NCBI GenBank assembly: GCA_963757335.1 | Contig: CAVWRJ010000008.1 | Span: 372,001-436,000 of the forward strand | Direction: 5' to 3' | From: DASQPA01 sp963757335 | Lineage (GTDB): Bacteria; Acidobacteriota; Thermoanaerobaculia; Multivoradales; UBA5704 | Length of the DNA stretch: 64,000 nt | Shown: positions 29,701-35,713 of the stretch, in pieces | Numbering within the stretch: the stretch's first letter is position 1 | How the letters are laid out: each line of letters opens with the position of its first letter | Made by a program: the position numbers and the translations under genes | The notes under the pieces: generated by a model | What the model saw: only the letters and a program-made list of their open reading frames with translations | Told to the model about the DNA's origin: nothing | Database searches by the model: none

Positions 29701-29970
29701 TTGCTCCTCGCGGAAGCGGAGCGGCAAGAGCACCGCCGCGAGCGCTGGCTCGGCGCGGACGCCCAGCGCGATACGGCGCAACAGGCTGGTCTTTCCCATC
29801 CCGCGCTGGCCGACGATGAGGCGGTGTTGCGCGAGGCCGCGGGGCTTGATCTCTCCCAGGCGGGCGAGAATCTTGGCGGCTAAGTCCTGCCGGACGACGA
29901 AACCCGTCAGAAAGGCTGGATCCTCCAACCGGTCCGGATTGTAGAACGTGAAGTCGAACGGCCTACCCAT
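26729..29970 (-). CDS. P-loop ATPase with winged helix and ~13 TPR repeats, STAND-like (one frameshift)
   Basis: About 1080 residues. The N-terminal ATPase has Walker A GQRGMGKTS (~54-62) and Walker B LLLLDNLD (~155). A helical/winged-helix region with a DALALAWDPATAAGLAG core and a VAERFFNIWYLMRH segment follows. From ~490 on there are about 13 near-identical 35-residue TPRs (YRKAIEIDP ... LGNLFAGPL ... AEAEAA), then a C-terminal helical cap. One base appears missing near 29612 (GGGGAGACG), splitting the first ~115 residues off. It starts 8 nt inside the preceding ATPase gene, so the two are coupled. ATPase plus repeat sensors suggests a signal-responsive NTPase; a defence role is inference. 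Confidence 0.8.
27360..28460. repeat. 105-bp coding tandem repeat (TPR units)
   Basis: Near-identical 105-bp units encode the 35-residue TPRs of the ATPase-TPR protein (for example GATGGCTTTGCGATA recurs once per unit). The low divergence suggests recent expansion or homogenisation by gene conversion. Confidence 0.8.
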
Positions 29971-31132
29971 GCGCCGGGCTCTCCACAGGCGGCGGCGCGA
30001 CGTAGCGCAGCCACCAGTCGCGTAGCAGGTTCATGCGGAACCGGAAGCGGGAACGATCCGGAGCCGCGGTCAGGTAACCGTCGGCCTCCAAGGTGTCCAA
30101 GAGGTCTCGCAGGCCGCCTTCCGCCAGCGGCTCACCCCCTGCCTGGCTCAGCGTCAGGAGTAGCGTCGAGAAGCTTGCTCCGTCCGAGCCGCGGCACGCC
30201 TCGGCGAGGATCGTGAAAAGGCGGGTCCGTTCCGGCTCCGAGTAGTTCTTGTTCAGGTGCTCGCGCCAAGTCGACCAGTACGTTCGGTGGGCCAGGGCGA
30301 GCAGGGAGTCGGCCGCGCGATGCGCCGCCTGGGCATCGACCTCCCTGGCGGGAGAGGCATGCTCACACGCCGCTTCGCCCATCTTCTTCAGGTAGTAGGG
30401 CGACAGCCACCCGAGCCGCTCGCAGAGGGCTGCGACCCCCTCCTCGGTGAGGGTTGCGCTGTTCTTCTTGGCGATCTCCTGCAGAAAGTCCCGGGCCGTT
30501 TCCAGGCTGAAGGGCTCGAGGGAGAAGATCTCCAAGTCGACCAGAGAGCCCTCGAAGCCATGGCGCCGCGCGATCGTGTCGAGGCCGATGGAACCGGTGA
30601 AGAGCCACCGCACCTTGCGATGCTCTCGACAGAGCTGGCGCAGGGTGTAGAGAAAGTCGCTCGCCACCGTCACGCTCTGGCTGTCCAACAGGGCTTTGGT
30701 GAAGATCGTAATTTCGTCGACGAGGAACAACCAGGTCTTGTCGTCCTTTTCCTTCTCCAACTGCGCGACGAGATGATCGGCGAAGAGCCGCCAGTCCATC
30801 TGGAGCAGGAGGTTGCGCCAGTCCCCTTGGAGGTTGTCGGCGCCCTGGACGACACGCCGGAGTCGCTCGGTGAGCGCGCCCAGGATGGCCTGACCGGCGC
30901 CGAGCTCCTCCTGGATTGAGGCACACATCTCCTGAAAGAAGTCCTTCTCCTGGCGGTACCCTTCGACATCGAGGACGATGGCGCGGAAGCCATGGCTCGC
31001 GCCCTCTTCCTTCAGCCGTTCCAGGAGGACCGTTTTGCCCATGCGCCGAGGCGCCAGCATGAGCACGTTGCGCCCGTTCTCGAAGTGGCGCCAGAGCTTC
31101 TCCGCCTCCCGGTCCCGATCGAAGCAATCCAT
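29963..31132 (-). CDS. AAA-like P-loop ATPase, partner of the ATPase-TPR protein
   Basis: 389 residues from the ATG at 31130-31132, with GGAGAGG just upstream. Walker A is APRRMGKTV (27-35). Walker B is TWLFLVDEI with Asp139-Glu140. An arginine-bearing sensor-like motif follows (RWLFTGSIGLD), and C-terminal helical and winged-helix regions complete it (RLGWLSPYYLKKMGE, LDTLEADGYL). It resembles the 'ATP-binding protein' AAA_14/STAND relatives that act as switches. It is the first gene of a two-gene operon. The operon lies exactly between two copies of the DUF1501 3' end, so it behaves as a cassette. Confidence 0.82.
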   Translation of the reverse strand: MDCFDRDREAEKLWRHFENGRNVLMLAPRRMGKTVLLERLKEEGASHGFRAIVLDVEGYRQEKDFFQEMCASIQEELGAGQAILGALTERLRRVVQGADNLQGDWRNLLLQMDWRLFADHLVAQLEKEKDDKTWLFLVDEITIFTKALLDSQSVTVASDFLYTLRQLCREHRKVRWLFTGSIGLDTIARRHGFEGSLVDLEIFSLEPFSLETARDFLQEIAKKNSATLTEEGVAALCERLGWLSPYYLKKMGEAACEHASPAREVDAQAAHRAADSLLALAHRTYWSTWREHLNKNYSEPERTRLFTILAEACRGSDGASFSTLLLTLSQAGGEPLAEGGLRDLLDTLEADGYLTAAPDRSRFRFRMNLLRDWWLRYVAPPPVESPAHG

Positions 31133-31150
31133 AGCCTCTCCTCCCGCTCG

Positions 31151-31187
31151 TTGTACAACAATACCGTAGCACAACAAATCTGTTGTG
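31151..31187. promoter_or_regulatory. Palindromes upstream of the two-ATPase operon
   Basis: TTGTACAA (31151-31158) and the perfect inverted repeat CACAACA-aatc-TGTTGTG (31170-31187) lie 19-55 bp before the operon start. The stretch is much more AT-rich than its surroundings, as expected for the operon's promoter/operator. No exact -35/-10 is assigned. Confidence 0.5.
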
Positions 31188-31245
31188 GGAAGATGTCTAC
31201 CTACCGGACACTCAGCCGGGCCGCCGAGACGAGGGTACGGAAGCA

Positions 31246-31429
31246 CGAGAGCGGACCCGACGACTCCGGCAGCCAGGGTCGCTGGATCCCCACCACCTCG
31301 GTCGACGAGTACAGCGCCACTCTCGCCCGCTGGTTCGGGGTCACCTCGACGGATATGGCGACGGTGTTTCCCAATTTGAGCCGTTTCAACAACCCGGACT
31401 TAGGGTTCATGGCGCCGTAGGCAGGAGTC
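31246..31429 (+). pseudogene. Orphan 3' end of a DUF1501 gene (right direct repeat)
   Basis: Encodes the last ~58 codons of DUF1501 (from ...ESGPDDSGSQG to NNPDLGFMAP and stop at 31418-31420) with no gene in front. The protein sequence is identical to the intact copy and all eight base differences are synonymous. It marks the distal boundary of the ATPase cassette and probably is the displaced original end of the target gene, or the end carried by the element. Confidence 0.85.
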
Positions 31430-31449
31430 ACAGCGAGACGGAAAGAAGC

Positions 31450-31473
31450 GGCGCGGGCCTTTGCGCCCGCGCC
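31450..31473 (-). terminator. GC hairpin after the OB-fold gene
   Basis: GGCGCGGGC-ctttgc-GCCCGCGCC is a perfect 9-bp stem, 14 bp beyond the stop of the minus-strand gene at 31488. On that strand it is followed by a weak pyrimidine tract (GCTTCTTTCC). A candidate intrinsic terminator. Confidence 0.5.
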
Positions 31474-31487
31474 GGTCGAAGGTTCCC

Positions 31488-32168
31488 CTACGGCTCGACC
31501 TTGATGTCGCTCGGGAAGCGCGGGTCGATCTCGTAGTCGATGAACTGGCCGCTGAACCCCGTGACGGTCACCCGCTGCCCCGCCGCGAGACCGCTGACAT
31601 CGATGCCGGTCCCGAGGTTGACGTAGACCCGGATCTCGCCCGAGCCGTCGTTGACGAAGACCTTGTAGCCGAAGGGCAGGTCGTTGACGACCGGCTGATC
31701 GATGGTGCCGGTGACCTGGACGAGCCGCCCCTCGGTGGCCTCGCCGATGCTCCCGGTCCGGCCCCGGAGGGGCTCCACCTTGGGGCCCTTGCCGTGAATC
31801 TTGACGTCGTTCCCGTCGACCGGCACGAGGATGAGCAGGCCGCCGCTGTCGGCGAGCGTCCCGGTGACCCGCGCCTGCTCGCGGACGGTGAGCCCGAGAT
31901 TATCGGCGATGCTGACGTAGATACCGCCCGTCCGGTCCTGGACGGCGAACCCCTCGTCGAAGAAGCTGGAGGCGAAGACGCCCGAAGGGGTGGTCACCGA
32001 GCCGTCGACCGTGACGACCGTGCCCAGCGGCAGAATCCGCGCGAGAGCGATGGGAATGGAATGGGCGGATGCCGCCCGGCCCGGAGCTGGAACGAGGAGC
32101 AGGGCGGTGGCGAGGAGTCCCGCCGCGAGGCGGGCGGGGGTGGGGAACGTTCGTAGATATGAGCGCAT
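31488..32168 (-). CDS. Secreted protein with two OB-fold-like domains
   Basis: 226 residues. The signal peptide contains LAAGLLATALLLVPAPGRAA. Two related beta-barrel stretches follow: ILPLGTVVTVDGSVTT...FAVQDRTGGIYV...ARVTGTL, and GRLVQVTGTIDQPVV...VFVNDGSGEIRVYV...RVTVTGFSG. These match the YhcR/DUF5689-type OB folds that occur in exported nucleases and adhesins. No catalytic domain is attached. It is followed by a hairpin and by the DUF1501 relic. Confidence 0.78.
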   Translation of the reverse strand: MRSYLRTFPTPARLAAGLLATALLLVPAPGRAASAHSIPIALARILPLGTVVTVDGSVTTPSGVFASSFFDEGFAVQDRTGGIYVSIADNLGLTVREQARVTGTLADSGGLLILVPVDGNDVKIHGKGPKVEPLRGRTGSIGEATEGRLVQVTGTIDQPVVNDLPFGYKVFVNDGSGEIRVYVNLGTGIDVSGLAAGQRVTVTGFSGQFIDYEIDPRFPSDIKVEP

Positions 32169-32262
32169 GAGAATCTCCTTTATCTTCCTACGATAGCGCT
32201 TCCGGTAGGGGCGTGGCTATCCTCTCCAGGGAGGATGCGAGGGCAAGGACCGTGTTCGTTAC

Positions 32263-32748
32263 TTAGAGTGGCAGACGCTGGTAAGGATGCCCGGTGAGGT
32301 AGCTGCAATCGAACGTAACGACGGGGACGGAGCTCGGGTTGAACGGGTCCACCCCAGGCGGGAAGATCTTCCCCTGGCAGCTCGCGGCGATGGTGCGGAA
32401 GTTCGCCCCGAACAGGTACACGTAGTCGACCACCGCATTGCCCGAGAAATCCGTTCCGGCGAAGTTTAAATTCAGGAAGCGGGCCGTGAGCTTGCGCGGT
32501 CCGGCGATCTTCCAGGAACCCAGGCTGTCGCTGAAGGTGAGCCCCCCGGCGCCCGCGGTGACCTGATCCGAAAGGGTGATCTCCGCCGTGCCGTCGGCAT
32601 GCAGCTGGAGGATCTCCGCCCGCGTCGGGAGCGATGCTAAGTAGGTGCCGGCGAAATCGTTGCTGTCGCCCGTCTCGGCCGACGCGACGGTCGCGCCGAG
32701 GGCGAGCAGGGCAAGGATCATGAGCGGTAGAAATCGTTTCATCTTCAT
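32263..32748 (-). CDS. Small secreted hypothetical protein
   Basis: 161 residues. Signal peptide MKMKRFLPLMILALLALGAT ending ASA. The mature part is beta-rich with LQLHADGTAEITLSDQV, LGSWKIAGPRKLTARFLNLN and two cysteines (ASCQGK, FDCSYL). No family recognised. A truncated paralogue of its C-terminal half lies at 33292-33603. Confidence 0.72.
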   Translation of the reverse strand: MKMKRFLPLMILALLALGATVASAETGDSNDFAGTYLASLPTRAEILQLHADGTAEITLSDQVTAGAGGLTFSDSLGSWKIAGPRKLTARFLNLNFAGTDFSGNAVVDYVYLFGANFRTIAASCQGKIFPPGVDPFNPSSVPVVTFDCSYLTGHPYQRLPL

Positions 32749-32770
32749 GCGGAGCTCTCCTCTTCTGTAC

Positions 32771-33212
32771 CTACTGATACATCACCACGAGCTGCGGCCG
32801 ATTGGCCGCGGTCCCGTTGTCGCCGGAGTAGTAGCCGATGTAGTCGGCGCCCCCGTCGTTGTTGTCGTCGAGGTTGAAGTAGACGCGGAGCTGGGTCGTT
32901 CCCGTCTTGTTGATGGCGGCGAGACCCGCGGCGTTCAAGCTGCCTTCCGACCAGTCCAGGTTGTTGGCGGCGTTCGTCAGGCTCGCGGCCTGGAGGGCGG
33001 TCGCCGCGGCCTGGAAGTCGCCCGTCTGGAGCGTCGTCGACCCGGAGAAGCCGCTCCCCGACTGGACGTCGACCCAGCAGGTGCCGTGGGTGGTGAAAGG
33101 GTTGGTGCCGGCGACCGCCCTCCGAATTGTTGGCGTCATTGGCGGCGCTCTCCGAGATGGTGTCGTAGTGGACGAGGAAGATGACCTGCTGGTTCTGCGC
33201 GTAGAGGCTTTT
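32771..33212 (-). pseudogene. Truncated DNRLRE-like secreted protein fragment
   Basis: Reads SLYAQNQQVIFLVHYDTISE, then a one-base frameshift near 33120, then FTTHGTCWVDVQSGSGFSG and QLRVYFNLDDNNDGGADYIG to a stop at 32771-32773. This is the C-terminal part of a beta-sandwich of the DNRLRE type (secreted, fibre-like). The N-terminal part and start are missing; the fragment ends at ~33212, next to unrelated sequence. Confidence 0.6.
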
Positions 33213-33291
33213 AGTTCTTGGGCGGGGGGAGGCCTCATGAGACTCCCAGGATACCCGCCGCCAAGCCGTCCTGTCGATTCTCGCTGAAACG

Positions 33292-33603
33292 CTACCTGGG
33301 CTGCACGCGCCGGTAGGGATGTCCGTTCAGGTTGCTGCAATCAAACGTGATGAAAGGTATCGAGCTGGGATCGAGGGGATCGACGTCCGGCGCAAAGATC
33401 TTGCCCTGGCAGGTCACGGTGATGGTGTTGAAGTTCGCCGCGAACTGATAGATGTAATCCACCACCGCCGTGCCGGCGAAGGTCGCCGCCGGTATCACCC
33501 CGGCGAAGTTGAGGTTCAAGAAGCGCGCCGAGAGCTTCCGCGGCCCGATGGCCCTCCAGGCGCCGATGCTGTCGCTGAACGTGAGCCCTCCGGCGCTGGC
33601 CCT
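33292..33603 (-). pseudogene. 3' fragment of a paralogue of the 32263 gene, cut by array B
   Basis: Encodes GGLTFSDSIGAWRAIGPRKL ... FLNLNFAG ... VTCQGKIFAP ... FDCSNLNGHPY to a stop, matching residues ~70-161 of the secreted protein at 32263-32748. Homology ends at ~33600, exactly where array B begins, so the signal peptide and first ~70 residues are absent. Probably non-functional. Confidence 0.75.
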
Positions 33604-34215
33604 ACGAATCGTGGTCCCGGGACTTCGCTTCTCGGTCCCGGGACAAAGCTCCGTGGTCCCGGGACTTGCTTCCGGGGCGCGGGACCACGATCTCCGATCC
33701 CGGGACGCAGCTCGGTGGTCCCGGGACGAAGCTCAGTGATCCCGGGACTTTGCTACGTTGCCCCGGGACCCCGGTCCGCGTTCCCGGGACTTTCGCACGT
33801 GGTCCCGGGACCGAGGCTTCCATCCCTGGAAAACGGATCAAATCGAGGGATCGGGACTCGTGGTCCCGGGACCCCGGAGGGAAGTCCCGGGACCAGGACT
33901 CTGATATCCCCGGAGCGAGACTCAAAGTCCAGGGACCTGGACTCGCGGTCCCGGGACATGGAGACGTGGTCTCGGGACCCTGAACGAAAGTCCCGGGACT
34001 TTGCTCCGTGATCTCGGGACCGAGACTCCCGTCACCGGAAAACCGTCAGAACCCCGGGACTTTCGACCGCCCTTGAAGGCACCGGGAGTCAAGATCCCGG
34101 GACCCTGCAACAAAGTCCCGGGACAATTTCCCAAAGTCCCGGGACTTGGCTGCGTGGTCCCGGGACCATATCGACCCGTGAGGTTAGTTTATCGACCCGT
34201 GAGCGGACGGTATCG
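33604..34215. repeat. Array B: ~27-unit 21-bp palindromic tandem array plus a second block
   Basis: The core GGTCCCGGGAC(C) recurs with GGGAC starting at 33619, 33640, 33661, 33681, 33702, 33723, 33744, 33765, 33786, 33807 and so on. It continues through 33932, 33953, 33974, 33995 and 34016, to 34099, 34120, 34141 and 34162: a mean period of 21.0 bp over 547 bp. Cores are palindromic; the ~10 bp between them differ in every unit. It ends in two or three units of a different 21-bp core, ATCGACCCGTGAG (34169-34215). Readable frames are incidental because the period is a multiple of 3. The sequence from 34216 to 34434 contains no gene I can support. Confidence 0.92.
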
Positions 34216-34434
34216 GCTCGTGGAGCGGCCCTCACGGCGCTGGGGCTCCCATCGACGCCTTGCGGAGATCTTCCCACGGGGGTGCAGGCCGTCCCCTCGG
34301 AGTCGTCCCACCCCCCAGCTGACAGACCTCGTCGCCAGCGACCTTGAAACCTTTCCGCCGGTTCCCTCGTCAGGTGGGGGGAAGTACGGGTCGATGCGTC
34401 TTCGAGACCCGCCACCTGCTCAAAGGGGAATGCC

Positions 34435-34890
34435 ATGACCAGACCCGCCAAAGTCCTCACGATCGTCGCCCTCGCGCTCCTCGCGCTCCCCGTCGGCGCG
34501 GCGCTTCTTCTCGCGGGAAGCCTGGTGACCCACGGGGTCGTCACGGTGAACGTGAACGAGACGAAAGCGGGCGGCTCGCACCTCTATCTGCCGGTCCCCG
34601 CGGGTCTCCTCTACCTCGGGATGGACCTCCTGCCGCTCCTCGACCACGACGGCGATCTCAGCCGGGCGCGCCGGGAGATCGGCCCCTGGGCGCCGGTCGC
34701 CGTGGCCGCCCTCCAGTCGCTCGAGGATTGCCCCGACGCGGTGCTCGTCGACATCGAGGAGAAGGGAGAGACGGTGAAGATCGTTAAAGAGGGACGCTCG
34801 ATCGAGATCCAGGTCCACGATCCGGACGGCGACGTCCAGGTCTCGCTCCCCGCCCATCTCTTCACCCGCGTCGCCCGCCAGCTCGCCTGA
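34435..34890 (+). CDS. Hypothetical single-pass exported protein
   Basis: 151 residues. Residues ~8-30 are one hydrophobic helix (VLTIVALALLALPVGAALLL) that could be a signal anchor. The rest is a compact acidic/beta domain (VTVNVNETKAGGSHLYLPVP, DAVLVDIEEKGETVKIVKEG). No family recognised. Its start (ATG 34435) follows an AAAGGGGAATG context. The gene lies between array B and the repeat-flanked vapBC. Confidence 0.62.
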   Translation: MTRPAKVLTIVALALLALPVGAALLLAGSLVTHGVVTVNVNETKAGGSHLYLPVPAGLLYLGMDLLPLLDHDGDLSRARREIGPWAPVAVAALQSLEDCPDAVLVDIEEKGETVKIVKEGRSIEIQVHDPDGDVQVSLPAHLFTRVARQLA

Positions 34891-34893
34891 GCG

Positions 34894-34957
34894 CTCTGCC
34901 GCAGCCCTCCGGGCGCTCCCCTCGGGGAGCGCCCTCGCGACCGAAAGCCTCGGCTGC
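34894..34957 (+). repeat. Direct repeat 1 with perfect hairpin, left of vapBC
   Basis: Matches 35608-35669 with a one-base gap and few changes. It contains the perfect hairpin GGGCGCTCCCC-TC-GGGGAGCGCCC (34911-34934). The pair brackets the TA module and looks like repeat-mediated insertion or shared terminators. Confidence 0.75.
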
Positions 34958-34990
34958 CGGCCGCCGGTACGACCGCCCAGACCACCCTCT

Positions 34991-35353
34991 CTACTTCGCC
35001 AGCGGTACGAGCTTCGACTTTCGAATCTTGCCGTCCCGCGTTACGAGAGGCACCCGATGGACGATGCTGGTGGAGGCGATGAGCTCGTCGGCAGGGTCGC
35101 TTCTGAAATCGAGGTCGTGGATGCCTCGGCAAATGTCGAAGGTGAGAGGCCAGGTGTGAACCTTCGACAGGGCGCGAACCACCTCTGGATCGGCCAGATC
35201 CATCTCGACCCGACCGAGTTGGACCAGCTTCGAGATCTCCCACAGGACGATTCCCGAGATGCTCCAAGTGTCAGAGGAGAGGATCTGGCGTTCTTTCCCC
35301 GTCAAGGAGCCCCGGAGGGCATGGATCAGGACGTGGGTGTCAAGATTCAGCAT
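34991..35353 (-). CDS. vapC: PIN-domain toxin, VapC type
   Basis: 120 residues. MLNLDTHVLIHALRG carries the first Asp, GIVLWEISKLVQLG the Glu, DPADELIASTSI the next Asp and LVTRDGKIRKS the last. It overlaps the antitoxin gene by 14 nt. The 14-nt overlap and gene order (antitoxin first) are typical for vapBC. Confidence 0.85.
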   Translation of the reverse strand: MLNLDTHVLIHALRGSLTGKERQILSSDTWSISGIVLWEISKLVQLGRVEMDLADPEVVRALSKVHTWPLTFDICRGIHDLDFRSDPADELIASTSIVHRVPLVTRDGKIRKSKLVPLAK

Positions 35354-35558
35354 CCCACCGCAGGCCCGTGGTCAGGAGGTCGCCGTGCACCTGAATCTTA
35401 CCTGCGAGACTCCCGATGAGGGCGGCCGATTCGGTTTGGATCGGCACTAGCTTCGCTACCGGCTTACCGTGCTTTGTAATGACGATACCCTCCGGTCCCA
35501 ACCGGTCGAGGATCGCGAGACACTCCTGCTTGAACTTCGCGGCTCCGAGCGTGTTCAT
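35340..35558 (-). CDS. Phd-family antitoxin
   Basis: 72 residues from the ATG at 35556-35558. MNTLGAAKFKQECLAILDRL and IVITKHGKPVAKLVPIQT are the Phd/YefM signature; the tail is short. A near-perfect palindrome starts 17 bp upstream, which supports this start and autoregulation. Confidence 0.85.
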   Translation of the reverse strand: MNTLGAAKFKQECLAILDRLGPEGIVITKHGKPVAKLVPIQTESAALIGSLAGKIQVHGDLLTTGLRWDAES

Positions 35559-35574
35559 GGCCGTGGAGTCTAGC

Positions 35575-35597
35575 AGTGGACAGAAATTCTGTCCACT
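35575..35597. promoter_or_regulatory. 23-bp palindrome, candidate vapBC operator
   Basis: AGTGGACAGAA-A-TTCTGTCCACT: two perfect 11-bp arms around one base, 17 bp upstream of the antitoxin start. Very likely the antitoxin-binding site. Confidence 0.65.
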
Positions 35598-35607
35598 TCT
35601 CGAGCAC

Positions 35608-35669
35608 CTCTGCCGCAGCCTCCGGGCGCTCCCCTCGGGGAGCGCCCTCGCGGCCGAAGGCCTCGGCCG
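35608..35669 (+). repeat. Direct repeat 2 with perfect hairpin, right of vapBC
   Basis: Second copy of the 34894-34957 repeat, hairpin at 35624-35647. It lies between the vapBC operator and the ABC exporter gene. Confidence 0.75.
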
Positions 35670-35713
35670 AATGCCGGCCCCTCGGCACGCGCCTTCAGCT
35701 ACCATAGGGCCCT

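Noticed and set aside
26726..31245. Integrase or transposase in the cassette
   Set aside because: The interval is filled by the two ATPase genes and their promoter; no recombinase motifs were seen.
33319..34011. Heptapeptide protein across array B
   Set aside because: Same reason: 21-bp periodicity keeps frames open on both strands and no start or family supports coding.
33604..34215. CRISPR array
   Set aside because: Cores are ~11 bp with ~10-bp arms and a 21-bp period; CRISPR repeats and spacers are each about 25-40 bp, and there are no cas genes.
34911..35647. Insertion sequence around vapBC
   Set aside because: Only direct repeats with hairpins; no transposase, no terminal inverted repeats, no target-site duplication.
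35640..35713. Extended start for the vapBC antitoxin from 35705
   Set aside because: The extra N-terminus would run through the operator palindrome and the direct repeat; the ATG at 35556-35558 fits the family.
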